A stretch of DNA of 64,000 bases from an uncultured Sphingomonadaceae bacterium (GTDB lineage Bacteria > Pseudomonadota > Alphaproteobacteria > Sphingomonadales > Sphingomonadaceae). Position 1 is the first letter of the stretch; each line of letters opens with the position of its first letter. The notes under the pieces were generated by a model. It made no database searches and was not told the DNA's origin. It worked only from the letters and a program-made list of their open reading frames with translations. The position numbers were made by a program, and so were the translations under genes. This document shows positions 37,309-49,525 of this stretch, in pieces. The stretch is taken from assembly GCA_947488625.1 (NCBI GenBank), contig CANKZR010000001.1, positions 1,674,001-1,738,000 on the forward strand, read 5' to 3'.

Positions 37309-39155
37309 AAGGCCAGTCGCGCCCCGATATGCGCGCCCCGCCCGGCCGTGGCGTAGCCCGCCGCGGTCTGGTAATCCTCGTCCCACAGGTTCTCGATCCG
37401 GCCGAAAACCTGCACCCGCTCGGTCACGTCGAAGCTTCCGCGCAACGTGAGCGTTTCGTAGCCATCCAGCCGCACCGCGTTGAAGGCATCGTCGAAATTG
37501 CCCGAGACAATCCGCAGATCCGCGCCCAGGGTCACCCTGTCCACCGGACGCCATTCTCCCGTTACCGTGGCAGCATGGCGCGGGCGGCGAGCCAGCGTCA
37601 GGCCGGTGTCGCGATTTTCCGCATCGGTATAGGCGTAGAGCGCCCCCAGCGTGAGGTCTGTTGCAGGACGCGCCCATAGCTCGGCCTCGACCCCGCGCGC
37701 CCTGGTGCGCGTGACATTGTCATAGGTGCCGAAAGGGCGGTCCTCGCAAATACCGTCTGATTGGCCGAAGCAGCTGACGAAGGCGATCTGGTTGTTGGTA
37801 TCGCGCTGGAACGCCGTAACCGCTGCATAGACCGGGCGCCGGTCCATCGTGCGCTCACCATAGGCCAGGCCAAGATCGAAGCTGGTGCTCTCCTCGGGTT
37901 CCAGCGCGATGTTGCCGAAGTCGGAATGCAACTGGAACAGGCTGGGGGCCTTGAAGCCTTCCCCGATGCTGGCGCGCAGTCGCCAGCCGGGGGCGACTTC
38001 GTAACTCGCGTCCGCGCCGAAACTGAACGCGGTGCCGAAGTCGGCATGGTCGTCCACCCGCACGCCGATATGGCCGGAAATGGCATTGTATTCGATGCCG
38101 CCCTGCACGTAAGCGCCGGAGATGCGCGTATCGTCACCCACATCGAACTGGGTCGCGTATCTTGTCCACTCGTTCTCTGCGCCGAAATGCACCAGCAGCG
38201 GGCCGATGGGCCGCCATTCCCCGCGCACGTCCAGCCGGTCCGATCGTCCCTGGCTGGTGAAGGTCTCGGCCCCGCTGCCGTCCAGATTGTCGCGCTCGGT
38301 ATCGGCGAAGCTATAGGCGGCAGAGACGAACAGTGCGCCAGTATCGTACACCGCACCGGTAGAGCCTGTCAGCTGGCGGGTTTCCTGCACTTCGTCCGTA
38401 TCCGCCAGGGTGAAACTGGGCGCGGGAAAACCGTCGATCTCCAGTTCGCCTTCGGCATAGCGGCTACGTGCGAATACTTCGAAACGATCGCTGAAATAAT
38501 AGCGGGCGTGGCCGTTCAGCGCCCATTGCTCGAACCCGTCTTCCTCGGTCCCGGCTTCTGCGGCGGAGACACCGTCGCTGGAAAACCACGTACCCGAAAG
38601 GCCCAGATAGCCGGTATCGGCATCTGCAAGCCCGCCCGAAACGGCGGCGCTGGCGGTATCGCGCGCGCCGTATTCGGCGTTGGCCCGCAATCCGCTCTGC
38701 GCGCGGGTGGACGCGACCACGACCCCGCCGATTGCGTCCGACCCCCAGATCGTTGAGTTGGAACCGCGCAATATCTCCAGCTTGGCCAGGTCCAGCGCCA
38801 GCAGCGTGCCGAAATCGAACCCACCCGATGGTGCAGCGGGATCGGCCACGCGCACACCGTCGATCACGGTCAACACCTGTTCGGCTTCGCTGCCGCGCAG
38901 GCGCACGCCCGTGAAGCTGCCCACGCCGCCGTTGCGGGTGGTGACAACGCCGGGTGCCCGCTCGAGAATGCGCGTCAGGTCTGCACCCTGCACCGCCTCG
39001 ATCTCGTCCGTGCCGATGACGGTGACGGCCTGGCCCGTATCCTCCACCTCGATGCGGGTGCCGGTGGCGGTAACGGTAATCGCGGCCTCGTCCTGCGCAA
39101 TGGCAGGGGTCGCGATTGCGAGGAAAGAAACACCAAGAAACAGATATTTAGACAC
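37305..39155 (-). CDS. btuB: TonB-dependent cobalamin receptor
   Basis: 616 residues from GTG 39155, which has GGAGG just upstream; the ATG at 39170 lacks a ribosome-binding site. The signal peptide ends AIAQDE. The plug domain has TGTRIEVEDTGQAVTVIG and LRGSEAEQVLTVIDGVRVADPA, close to BtuB. The barrel ends in WDEDYQTAAGYATAGRGAHIG with ARLAL at the terminus, BtuB-like. The substrate is supported by the cobalamin riboswitch directly upstream and by the transport genes that follow. It is the first gene of btuBFCD. Confidence 0.92.
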   Translation of the reverse strand: MSKYLFLGVSFLAIATPAIAQDEAAITVTATGTRIEVEDTGQAVTVIGTDEIEAVQGADLTRILERAPGVVTTRNGGVGSFTGVRLRGSEAEQVLTVIDGVRVADPAAPSGGFDFGTLLALDLAKLEILRGSNSTIWGSDAIGGVVVASTRAQSGLRANAEYGARDTASAAVSGGLADADTGYLGLSGTWFSSDGVSAAEAGTEEDGFEQWALNGHARYYFSDRFEVFARSRYAEGELEIDGFPAPSFTLADTDEVQETRQLTGSTGAVYDTGALFVSAAYSFADTERDNLDGSGAETFTSQGRSDRLDVRGEWRPIGPLLVHFGAENEWTRYATQFDVGDDTRISGAYVQGGIEYNAISGHIGVRVDDHADFGTAFSFGADASYEVAPGWRLRASIGEGFKAPSLFQLHSDFGNIALEPEESTSFDLGLAYGERTMDRRPVYAAVTAFQRDTNNQIAFVSCFGQSDGICEDRPFGTYDNVTRTRARGVEAELWARPATDLTLGALYAYTDAENRDTGLTLARRPRHAATVTGEWRPVDRVTLGADLRIVSGNFDDAFNAVRLDGYETLTLRGSFDVTERVQVFGRIENLWDEDYQTAAGYATAGRGAHIGARLAL

Positions 39156-39249
39156 AAAACCTCCAATCATAAACGAACACGTCGCTCATGACGGAGGGAG
39201 CGTAAACACGCTCTTCCGCAGGCCTTCGGTACACCCCGCCCGGCAGCAC

Positions 39250-39440
39250 AAGCGACAGTCTCAGGCAGGTCTCCTGGCTCCCGGATCAGTGCCTTGCGCC
39301 CGCCTTCCCACCCTTTCGGGCAGTGGCAATTGGGTGCATGGCTCCCCGGTCACAGTTGCGGGGGCAGCGCGGGTGTTCCACCCGCTTCCCTCTTAGATCC
39401 GGTTTCCCGGATAACCCGTGACGTCGCCGCCCCAATATGC
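39250..39440 (-). promoter_or_regulatory. Cobalamin (adenosylcobalamin) riboswitch
   Basis: On the minus strand the B12 box AGCCAGGAGACCTGCC is at 39264-39279. Upstream of it are the expected core helices (GGGTGGAACACCCGC-type arm near 39375, and the ACCGGGGAGCCATGCACCC segment near 39340). It lies about 95-285 bases before the btuB start. Binding of adenosylcobalamin is expected to shut off expression of btuB-F-C-D. The 392-base gap 39156-39547 is otherwise empty. The ends of the aptamer are approximate. Confidence 0.93.
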
Positions 39441-39547
39441 GCACATTCGCGGATGTGCAATGGCCCGCAACGCTCTTTACCGGTGTGATTAACCAGCCGG
39501 TAAGTGGCGTCCCTTTGTGAGACGGTTGCGGCAAGCGTGATGCAAGC

Positions 39548-40615
39548 GTGAGCGGTTCGCCCTATCGGCCCGGCGTGGATCAGATCGCCCGCCTTACACC
39601 GCAGCAACTGCTTGCCCAGCGTCGCCGCGCGCGCAGATCGCGCCGCATGTCGCTGGTTCGGCGCATCGGCGTGCTGGCTGCGGTGCTGGCCATGCCCGCA
39701 ATTGCAGCCGAAACAGCGTTCGAGCCCGAGATCACGCAGGCCCCTGCTGCCACGGTAGAACCGATGGGGTTCGAAACGCCGGGTGAAAGCTTCCCTGGCT
39801 CTGCCTTCTATTACCTCGCCGATACGCCTCCCGCGACTGAAACAATCGCCGCACCGAGTGGGGCTGAGGGTATGGCAGACTTGGCCTCGGCTACGCATTC
39901 CGCCATCGGTCCTGCTGCAGCCGCGCTGGTGGCGTCGGGCACCGGCACCGACATCATGCGCGCTCAGGAATGCCTTGCCACCGCCATCTATTACGAGGCC
40001 GCAAGCGAATCTGTCGCCGGACAAAGCGCCGTTGCCCAGGTCGTGCTGAACCGTGTGGCGCATAGCGCATGGCCCGGTACCGTGTGCGGCGTCGTCTTCC
40101 AGGGCTCGGCGCGGCGTACCGGCTGCCAGTTCAGCTTTACCTGCGACGGTTCGCTGGCACGGCGTCCGTCGCGCGGCGGGTGGGAGCGGGCAAGCCGGAT
40201 TGCGCGCGCGGCGCTGGCAGGCGCAGTGTATGAGCCGGTAGGTCTCTCGACCCATTATCACACGCTGGCCGTCAGCCCCTATTGGGCCCCCAGCCTTGCA
40301 CGTACCACGGTAATCGGCGCGCACGTGTTCTATCGCTGGCCTGGTGCAGCCGGGCAGCGGGCAGCCTTTGCATTCAACCATCGTGGCGGGGAGCCCGAAC
40401 CAGGACGTGCTGCTGCAACACGCACCGGCGCCCAGGATCCCGTCGTGCTGGCGAATGCTCCATCCCTCGAAATGGTTGAGCCGGTTGCTACCGAGAACCC
40501 ATCGCCAGCCGTCGATATGCCCACCCAAGTGGCAGCCACCAACGACCGTCTGCCATCGGCGGGTCGTGTCCGCAGCGAATATGCCAACAGCGGTCGCTGG
40601 ATAGAGCGCCCCTGA
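39548..40615 (+). CDS. SleB/CwlJ-type cell-wall hydrolase
   Basis: 355 residues from GTG 39548; an ATG at 39647 just before the hydrophobic segment is an alternative. An N-terminal signal anchor (VRRIGVLAAVLAMPAIA) is followed by a variable linker. The Hydrolase_2 (SleB) domain is at about 135-260: ECLATAIYYEAASESVAGQ, then AVAQVVLNRVAHSAWPGTVCGVV, then CQFSFTCDGS. The glutamate in YYEAASE is the likely catalytic acid. The C-terminal Pro/Ala tail is unconserved. The family cleaves peptidoglycan glycan strands. In alphaproteobacteria it is vegetative, not sporulation-linked. Confidence 0.85.
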   Translation: MSGSPYRPGVDQIARLTPQQLLAQRRRARRSRRMSLVRRIGVLAAVLAMPAIAAETAFEPEITQAPAATVEPMGFETPGESFPGSAFYYLADTPPATETIAAPSGAEGMADLASATHSAIGPAAAALVASGTGTDIMRAQECLATAIYYEAASESVAGQSAVAQVVLNRVAHSAWPGTVCGVVFQGSARRTGCQFSFTCDGSLARRPSRGGWERASRIARAALAGAVYEPVGLSTHYHTLAVSPYWAPSLARTTVIGAHVFYRWPGAAGQRAAFAFNHRGGEPEPGRAAATRTGAQDPVVLANAPSLEMVEPVATENPSPAVDMPTQVAATNDRLPSAGRVRSEYANSGRWIERP

Positions 40616-40762
40616 TCGGCGAAGCCGTGCACAGAGGCCGCCACAGGCTATTGAAGAACCTGTGAATTCAACGGAAACATTTCGGAAACCATCCCTTCCA
40701 ACCTTCGCTTAGCGGAGGCGTGCCTATAGGTCTGTCCGTCGCACCCCGCAGCCAACAAGAAA

Positions 40763-41089
40763 ATGACGGACCTCGCCCCCATGCCCATTCGCTTTGCCGC
40801 TTCCCTCAAACGCACCCATTGCCGGATGCCGCGCCCTCTGGTGCGGGCGCAGCGGTTTCGTCCGGCGAACGACAATCGCGGCAAGGCGGTCAAAAACGCG
40901 CACCTCCACGCAGCACTGCGCCATTTCGCGCAGTACGGACTGGCCGCGGCAGACCACGCGAGGCAGCAGGCAGTCGCCGCCAGTCACGCAGGCGACCGTC
41001 AGACCTTCGAATGGTGGCTGGAAATCTGCCGTGCCCTGGATCGACGGATGGCACACCGTATTGACGATCCTGCGCAGGCAGGCGGCTGA
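40763..41089 (+). CDS. Small basic conserved protein, unknown
   Basis: 108 residues. A strongly basic N-terminal half (RPLVRAQRFRPANDNRGKA) is followed by a helical region: ALRHFAQYGLAAADHARQQA then FEWWLEICRALDRRMAHRI. There is no signal peptide. Proteins of this type (short, with a W-x-x-IC-x-x-LDRR motif) occur in sphingomonads without known function. It lies between the SleB hydrolase and the mdh operon. It could bind nucleic acid given its charge, but nothing proves this. Confidence 0.6.
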   Translation: MTDLAPMPIRFAASLKRTHCRMPRPLVRAQRFRPANDNRGKAVKNAHLHAALRHFAQYGLAAADHARQQAVAASHAGDRQTFEWWLEICRALDRRMAHRIDDPAQAGG

Positions 41090-41232
41090 GCGCCCCTCCT
41101 CCGCAAATCAACTGCCGTACAAGTTTCATTTCCGCCATCCGCGAGGCAGCGGGGAACGAATTGCAGGTGCCCGCGTCAATTGTTGTAACGAATTACAGAC
41201 GAACGGGGTAGCCTATTGCTACTGCAAACTAT

Positions 41233-41263
41233 TTGCAACAACTGTCTGAATTCACTGTTGCAA
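41233..41263. promoter_or_regulatory. Perfect inverted repeat upstream of mdh, candidate operator
   Basis: TTGCAACA (41233-41240) and TGTTGCAA (41256-41263), separated by 15 bases. It is 115 bases before the mdh start, in the only sizeable gap ahead of the TCA operon. The spacing suits a dimeric repressor or activator. No regulator is known to me for this exact site. Confidence 0.4.
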
Positions 41264-41350
41264 TAGGGTTGCACGCGGCCTAGGGCGGCCCCATCGATTC
41301 CGGGTGACGAGTCTTGCGTGGGCGCTGGGCTGTCACCATTGGCAGGTTGA

Positions 41351-42351
<1,001 letters not shown>

Positions 42352-42352
<1 letters not shown>

Positions 42353-42675
42353 TGAACCTTGTCGCCTTTGCTATACCGCTCGTAATCTTGGGAGCACTAT
42401 GGCTTTTGGGCATCACGACATTGAGCAAAGGCGGGGCGAGACTTGCTAAAAGAAGTACGGTCGGACTGCTGGTCTATGGCATTGCTATAATCTTAGGGGG
42501 TCAAATCCTCGATGCGTTTGGTGCGATACCAAGGTGGATTTCCGGCTCTGAAGGATACGGGATTATCATTCCGCTGTTTATCGCGGGTTTAGCAATCCTA
42601 TCGGGCCTTCTTTTTTCAGCTATCAATGCGTTCGCATTCGACAAGCACAAATCAATTGAAAGATCTCAGGGGTAA
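42352..42675 (+). CDS. Small membrane protein of unknown function in the TCA operon
   Basis: 107 residues from ATG 42352, overlapping the mdh stop by one base. Three hydrophobic helices are predicted (about 3-20, 35-55 and 70-92) with a short basic tail ([11 protein letters not shown]). Base composition and codon use are visibly A+T-richer than the flanking TCA genes. It sits where sucC is often found, which suggests an insertion. I do not recognise it. Confidence 0.6.
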
Positions 42676-42679
42676 GCAA

Positions 42680-43570
42680 ATGTCCATCCTCGTAGACAAG
42701 AACACCAAAGTCATCACCCAAGGGATGACCGGCGATACCGGCACGTTCCATACCCAGCAGGCGCTGGACTACGGCACCAAGATGGTGGCGGGCGTTACTC
42801 CCGGTAAGGGCGGCACCGAGCATATCGGCCTGCCCAACTTCAACACCGTGCGCGAAGCGAAGGAAGCCACCGGCGCCACCGCATCGTGCATCTACGTGCC
42901 GCCGCCGTTTGCTGCCGACGCCATTCTCGAAGCCATCGAGGCCGAGATCGAGCTGATCATCGCCATCACCGAGGGTATCCCGGTGATGGACATGGTAACG
43001 GTGAAGCGCGCGCTTTCGGGCAGCAAGTCTCGCCTGATCGGCCCCAACTGCCCTGGCGTGCTGACACCTGAAGAGTGCAAGATCGGCATCATGCCCGGCT
43101 CCATCTTCAAGAAGGGCAGCGTGGGCGTCGTCTCGCGTTCGGGCACGCTCACTTACGAGGCCGTGCACCAGACAACGGCTGTCGGCCTCGGTCAGACCAC
43201 TGCTGTCGGCATTGGCGGCGATCCGGTGAACGGCACCAACTTCATCGATATTCTCGACCTGTTTCTGGACGACGATGAAACCAAGTCGATCATCATGATC
43301 GGCGAGATCGGCGGCAGTGCAGAGGAAGAAGCGGCAAAGTTCATCAAGGCTGAAGCCGCCAAGGGCCGCCGCAAGCCGATGGTGGGCTTCATTGCGGGTC
43401 GCACGGCCCCTCCGGGCCGTCGGATGGGCCATGCCGGCGCCATCGTATCGGGCGGCAAGGGCGGCGCGGACGACAAGATCGCGGCAATGGAAGACGCGGG
43501 CATCCGCGTTTCGCCTTCGCCAAGCGAGCTGGGCACCACGCTGGATGCCCTGCTGAAGGAACTGGCATAA
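42680..43570 (+). CDS. sucD: Succinate-CoA ligase (ADP-forming) subunit alpha
   Basis: 296 residues from ATG 42680, with the family N-terminus [18 protein letters not shown]. CoA-binding motif [22 protein letters not shown] and phosphohistidine region [20 protein letters not shown] are present. It converts succinyl-CoA to succinate with substrate-level phosphorylation, together with SucC. SucC is not in the window; the beta subunit must be encoded elsewhere. The stop is followed 48 bases later by sucA. Confidence 0.95.
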   Translation: MSILVDKNTKVITQGMTGDTGTFHTQQALDYGTKMVAGVTPGKGGTEHIGLPNFNTVREAKEATGATASCIYVPPPFAADAILEAIEAEIELIIAITEGIPVMDMVTVKRALSGSKSRLIGPNCPGVLTPEECKIGIMPGSIFKKGSVGVVSRSGTLTYEAVHQTTAVGLGQTTAVGIGGDPVNGTNFIDILDLFLDDDETKSIIMIGEIGGSAEEEAAKFIKAEAAKGRRKPMVGFIAGRTAPPGRRMGHAGAIVSGGKGGADDKIAAMEDAGIRVSPSPSELGTTLDALLKELA

Positions 43571-43618
43571 CCGCTCGCCCGTAGTGGGCATGTTCGGTAA
43601 CACACAATCGCGAGGCCC

Positions 43619-46459
43619 ATGATGGGTAAAGAGCCGCAGAACTTCCTCCCTGAAATGCCATCGCAGGAGGGCGCGCAGCCTGGCCCGTCGTGGAGCAATC
43701 CGCGGTGGCCGCTGAGCGACGATGGCGGCGACTGGGCGCAGGCCATGGACCCGACCGACATGGTCGCCGTGGTCAAGCAGGCCGCCACCAAGGCGGGCAA
43801 ACCCACCGATTCCGCCAGCATCGAGGCGGCAGCGCGCGATTCCATCCAGGCCATGCTGCTCATCCGGCTGTACCGGGTGCGCGGTCATCTGGGTGCGCAG
43901 CTCGATCCGCTTGGCCTGTCGCATCAGGACAACCCCGAAGAGCTGACGCTGAAATGGCATGGCTTCGAAGGGCAGGAAGACAAGGAAGTTTACGTCGGCG
44001 GCGCATTCGGTTTCGAATGGGTCAAGGTCGGCGAGCTCTATGCCGCGCTTCGCAACACCTATTGCGGGCACGTGGGCCTGGAATACATGCACATCGCCGA
44101 TACAGAAGAACGGCGTTTCCTGCAGGACCAGTTCGAGAGCCCCGAAGACACCATCCAGTTCACGCCCGAAGGCAAGCGGGCCATCCTGCAGGCGGTGATC
44201 CGCGGCGAGGAATACGAGAACTATCTCGGCAAGAAATACGTCGGCACCAAGCGTTTCGGTCTCGATGGCGGTGAAGCCATGATCCCTGCGCTGGAGGCCG
44301 TGATCAAGTACGGCGGCGCCACCGGCGTGCGCGAGATCATCTACGGCATGGCCCACCGGGGCCGGTTGAACGTGCTCGCGAACGTGATGGCGAAACCCTA
44401 CAAGGTAATCTTCCACGAATTTTCCGGCGGCTCCGCCAATCCGGACGACGTGGGCGGATCGGGCGACGTAAAATACCACCTTGGCACCAGTACCGACCGC
44501 GAGTTCGACGGGATCAAGGTGCATATGAGCCTCGTACCCAATCCGTCGCATCTGGAAGCGGTCAACCCCGTTGTGCTGGGCAAGACCCGCGCGCAGCAGG
44601 CTTTCCGTGACGATCTGGACACGCACGAGCAGGTTTTGCCCGTACTGATCCACGGCGATGCTGCCTTCGCCGGGCAAGGAGTCGTGTGGGAATGCTTCGG
44701 TCTTTCCGGCGTGCGCGGCTATTCCACCGGTGGCTGCATCCACTTCATCATCAACAACCAGATCGGCTTCACCACCAGCCCCAAGTTCGCGCGCTCCAGC
44801 CCCTACCCGTCTGACGTTGCTAAAGGCGTGCAGGCCCCTATCCTCCATGTGAACGGCGACGATCCCGAAGCCGTGACCTTCGCCTGCAAACTGGCCATCG
44901 AATACCGCCAGAAGTTCAAGCGCGACATCGTGATCGACATGTGGTGCTACCGCCGCTTCGGCCACAACGAGGGCGACGAGCCCAAGTTCACCCAGCCGCT
45001 GATGTACGACGAGATCAAGCAGCATCCTCGCGTGTCGGAAATCTATTCAGAGCGGCTGAAGAAGGAAGGCGTGCTGGAAGAAGGCACTGCGCCGGAAATC
45101 CGCCAGCAGTTCATCGCCCATCTCGATGAGCAGTTCGAGGCGAGCAAAAGCTACAAGCCCAACGACGTGGACTGGTTTGCCGGTCGGTGGAGCGGGCTGC
45201 ACAAGCCCGCCGACCCGGAAACCGCGCGCCGGAATGTACACACTGCGATCGAGAAAAAGCTGTTCGACAGTCTCGGTCGCACGCTCACCACGGTTCCCGA
45301 GAACCACACCGTCCACAAGACGCTGCAGCGGGTGCTGAATGCCAAGCGCGAAATGTTCGACAGCAGCGCCGGTTTCGATTGGGCCACGGCAGAAGCACTG
45401 GCGTTCGGCAGTCTCGTGACCGAAGGTTTCGGCGTGCGCCTGTCCGGCCAGGATTCGGGACGCGGCACCTTCAGCCAGCGCCATGCCATCTGGGTGGACC
45501 AGACGAACGAGGAGAAATACATTCCCCTCGCCACCCTGCCCCACGGCAAGTTCGAAGTGTACGATTCCACACTTAGCGAGTTCGGCGTACTCGGCTTCGA
45601 ATATGGTTTCAGCCTCGCCGATCCCAAGACGCTAGTTCTATGGGAAGCGCAGTTCGGCGACTTTGCAAATGGCGCGCAGGTGATGATCGACCAGTTCATC
45701 GCTGCGGGCGAAGTGAAATGGCAGCGTGCCAATGGCTTGGTGATGCTGCTGCCTCACGGGTACGAGGGCCAGGGACCGGAGCACTCCTCCGCCCGCCTCG
45801 AACGCTTCCTGCAATTGTGCGCGAACGACAATATCCAGGTGTGCAACATCACCAGTCCGGCGAACTACTTCCACGTCCTTCGGCGCCAGATGCTGCGCCC
45901 GTTCCGCAAGCCGCTCATCATCATGACCCCCAAGAGCCTGCTACGTCACCCAATGGCGAAAAGCGATTCCAGTTCGTTCCAGGGTGACAGCCATTTCATG
46001 CGCATCCTTTCGGACAAGAAAGAGATCGCGGACGACAATGTGCGGCGCCTGGTGCTGTGTTCGGGCAAGGTCGCCTACGACCTTATGGAAAAGCGCGACG
46101 AAGAGGGTGTGGACGATGTCTCCATCGTGCGCATCGAACAGCTTTACCCCTTCCCCGGCGAACCGCTGGCCAAGCGCATCAAGCGCATGACGAACCTGGA
46201 AGAGGTCGTGTGGTGTCAGGAAGAACCGCACAACAATGGCGCGTGGTTCTTCGTTCAGAACCGTATCGAAGACGCGCTTACCGCTGCCGGGCACGAGGGC
46301 ATGCGCCCCCGCTATGCCGGACGTGAGGAAGCCGCATCGCCGGCAACCGGCTTTGCCAAGCGCCACCAGGCGCAGCAGGCGGCGCTGGTTTCCGTCGCGC
46401 TGGGTCTTTCCGAACGCGGCACCACGGCTGCAAAGCGCAAGTCGCGCAACACGAAGTAG
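43619..46459 (+). CDS. sucA: 2-oxoglutarate dehydrogenase E1 component
   Basis: 946 residues, full length. Thiamine-diphosphate and substrate motifs are visible: [34 protein letters not shown]-type [11 protein letters not shown] and [22 protein letters not shown]. The N-terminal extension with [15 protein letters not shown] is usual for the family. E1 decarboxylates 2-oxoglutarate and passes the succinyl group to the lipoyl domain of SucB. Confidence 0.97.
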   Translation: MMGKEPQNFLPEMPSQEGAQPGPSWSNPRWPLSDDGGDWAQAMDPTDMVAVVKQAATKAGKPTDSASIEAAARDSIQAMLLIRLYRVRGHLGAQLDPLGLSHQDNPEELTLKWHGFEGQEDKEVYVGGAFGFEWVKVGELYAALRNTYCGHVGLEYMHIADTEERRFLQDQFESPEDTIQFTPEGKRAILQAVIRGEEYENYLGKKYVGTKRFGLDGGEAMIPALEAVIKYGGATGVREIIYGMAHRGRLNVLANVMAKPYKVIFHEFSGGSANPDDVGGSGDVKYHLGTSTDREFDGIKVHMSLVPNPSHLEAVNPVVLGKTRAQQAFRDDLDTHEQVLPVLIHGDAAFAGQGVVWECFGLSGVRGYSTGGCIHFIINNQIGFTTSPKFARSSPYPSDVAKGVQAPILHVNGDDPEAVTFACKLAIEYRQKFKRDIVIDMWCYRRFGHNEGDEPKFTQPLMYDEIKQHPRVSEIYSERLKKEGVLEEGTAPEIRQQFIAHLDEQFEASKSYKPNDVDWFAGRWSGLHKPADPETARRNVHTAIEKKLFDSLGRTLTTVPENHTVHKTLQRVLNAKREMFDSSAGFDWATAEALAFGSLVTEGFGVRLSGQDSGRGTFSQRHAIWVDQTNEEKYIPLATLPHGKFEVYDSTLSEFGVLGFEYGFSLADPKTLVLWEAQFGDFANGAQVMIDQFIAAGEVKWQRANGLVMLLPHGYEGQGPEHSSARLERFLQLCANDNIQVCNITSPANYFHVLRRQMLRPFRKPLIIMTPKSLLRHPMAKSDSSSFQGDSHFMRILSDKKEIADDNVRRLVLCSGKVAYDLMEKRDEEGVDDVSIVRIEQLYPFPGEPLAKRIKRMTNLEEVVWCQEEPHNNGAWFFVQNRIEDALTAAGHEGMRPRYAGREEAASPATGFAKRHQAQQAALVSVALGLSERGTTAAKRKSRNTK

Positions 46460-46506
46460 AAGAAAGCCCGCGAGCATTACTCGAGGGCACGCAAGGAACG
46501 CTGATC

Positions 46507-47763
<1,257 letters not shown>

Positions 47764-47783
47764 CTTTCCGGGAACCTGAGAAA

Positions 47784-48107
47784 ATGCTTAGAAGTATCAT
47801 GATAGTTGCCTTGTGCGGCCTTTCCCTCGCAGCTTGCGATGTGGCTTCGGATATTGCGGGCGACGCTATCGAGGGTGAGATTCGCAACACCATCGTCCAG
47901 CAGTGCCTGCAGGTTTCCGAAGGCGCTGGCATCGCTGCTGCGCGTCTAGGCGAAGTGTGTGAGTGTAGCGCCGAGACCTTCGTAAACGACCCTGACTTGA
48001 CGATGGACGATGTGAGCAGGGAACGCATCGAAGCAATCGTGAACGAATGTGCAGCCAGTACGGATTCCCCGGAAGAAGCCTCCAACCAAACGACGCCAGC
48101 GGAGTAG
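47784..48107 (+). CDS. Small lipoprotein of the four-cysteine family, inside the TCA operon
   Basis: 107 residues from MLRSIMIVALCGLSLAAC, a clean lipobox (LAAC). The mature part has C-x12-R-x4-C-x-C-x4-F, the same spacing as the protein at 20382-20678, plus a C-terminal Cys (NECAAS). It lies between sucB and lpd, 4 bases before the lpd start, so it is very probably co-transcribed with TCA genes. Function unknown. Confidence 0.68.
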   Translation: MLRSIMIVALCGLSLAACDVASDIAGDAIEGEIRNTIVQQCLQVSEGAGIAAARLGEVCECSAETFVNDPDLTMDDVSRERIEAIVNECAASTDSPEEASNQTTPAE

Positions 48108-48111
48108 AAAC

Positions 48112-49524
48112 GTGGCAGACTATCAGTACGACGTCCTCATCATCGGTGCCGGCCCCGGCGGCTATGTTGCAGCGATCCGCGCGGCACAGCTCGGGTTGAA
48201 GGTGGCATGCGCGGAAAGCCGCGACAAGTTGGGCGGCACCTGTCTCAACGTGGGCTGCATCCCGTCCAAGGCCATGCTGCACGCATCCGAATATTTCGAT
48301 GCCGCAACCAATGGCACGATGGAGCACATGGGCATCGAGGTGACGCCGAAGCTGAACATGGACAAGCTCCACGGTCAGCGGATCGAAGCGGTGGATGGCC
48401 TTACCAAGGGCATCGAGTTCCTGTTCAAGAAGAACAAGGTCGACTGGAAGAAGGGCCATGCCACTTTCGTGGATGCGCACACGGTAAAGGTTGGCGACGA
48501 GGAAGTGAAAGCGAAGGAAGTGGTGATCGCCACCGGCTCCAGCGTCACGCCTCTCCCCAATGTCGAAGTCGACAATTCCAAGCATATCGTGGTGGATTCT
48601 ACCGGAGCGCTGGAACTGCCCAAGGTGCCGGAGCACATGGTGGTGATCGGCGGCGGTGTGATCGGGCTGGAACTGGGCAGCGTGTGGCGCCGCCTTGGCG
48701 CGAAAGTGACCTGCGTCGAATTCCTGGACGAAATCCTGCCCGGCATGGACGGCGATATCCGCAAGGAATCGCGCAAGATTTTCAAGAAACAGGGCATCGA
48801 ATTCAAGCTCTCCACCAAGGTCACCGGCGTCAGCGTGAAGGGCAAAAAGGCCACGCTTACGCTGGAACCCGCCAATGGCGGCGACGAGGAGACAATGACT
48901 GCGGATTGCGTGTTGGTGTCCATCGGTCGCAAGCCCAATACAGATGGGCTGGGACTGGAAAACATCGGTCTTGAAACCAACGAGCGTGGCCAGATCGAAG
49001 TGGACGGCGAATTCCGCACTTCTGTCGAGGGCGTGCGCGCGATCGGTGACGTGGTGCCCGGTCCCATGCTGGCGCACAAGGCCGAGGACGAGGGCATTGC
49101 CGTCGCTGAATGGATCGCTGGCGAGACAGGCATCGTGAACCACGACGTGATCCCCAGCGTCGTCTACACCTGGCCGGAAATCGCCGGTGTGGGCCTCACC
49201 GAGGAGCAGGCCATCGAGAAGATGGGCGGCGACAAGAAGGCTGTGAAGACTTCCAAGTTCCCGATGATGGCCAACAGCCGTGCAAAAACCAATCATGAGC
49301 CCGATGGCCTGGTAAAGGTGATTGCCGAGGCCGAGAGTGACCGCGTGCTCGGCGTCTGGGCCATTGCCTCTGTCGCAGGAACCATGATTGCCGAGGCAGC
49401 GCTGGCCCTGGAGTTTGGCGCCACATCGGAAGACATCGCCTACACCTGCCATGCGCACCCCACCCATGCCGAAGCCATGAAAGAGGCGGCAATGGGCGTT
49501 CAGGGCAAGCCGATACACATCTAG
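48112..49524 (+). CDS. lpdA: Dihydrolipoyl dehydrogenase (E3)
   Basis: 470 residues from a GTG at 48112 (GGAG precedes it), giving the typical start VADYQYDVLIIGAGPGGYVAA. The redox disulfide is C44 and C49 in GTCLNVGCIPSK. The NAD loop is VIGGGVIGLELGSVW, the FAD motif is VRAIGDVVPGPMLAHKAEDEG, and the catalytic base His is near the C-terminus (CHAHPTHAEAM). It reoxidises lipoamide of the 2-oxoglutarate complex encoded next to it. Confidence 0.96.
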   Translation: MADYQYDVLIIGAGPGGYVAAIRAAQLGLKVACAESRDKLGGTCLNVGCIPSKAMLHASEYFDAATNGTMEHMGIEVTPKLNMDKLHGQRIEAVDGLTKGIEFLFKKNKVDWKKGHATFVDAHTVKVGDEEVKAKEVVIATGSSVTPLPNVEVDNSKHIVVDSTGALELPKVPEHMVVIGGGVIGLELGSVWRRLGAKVTCVEFLDEILPGMDGDIRKESRKIFKKQGIEFKLSTKVTGVSVKGKKATLTLEPANGGDEETMTADCVLVSIGRKPNTDGLGLENIGLETNERGQIEVDGEFRTSVEGVRAIGDVVPGPMLAHKAEDEGIAVAEWIAGETGIVNHDVIPSVVYTWPEIAGVGLTEEQAIEKMGGDKKAVKTSKFPMMANSRAKTNHEPDGLVKVIAEAESDRVLGVWAIASVAGTMIAEAALALEFGATSEDIAYTCHAHPTHAEAMKEAAMGVQGKPIHI

Positions 49525-49525
49525 G

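Noticed and set aside
42623-45025. 800-codon antisense frame over sucD/sucA
   Set aside because: Shadow of conserved TCA genes; no own promoter or motifs.
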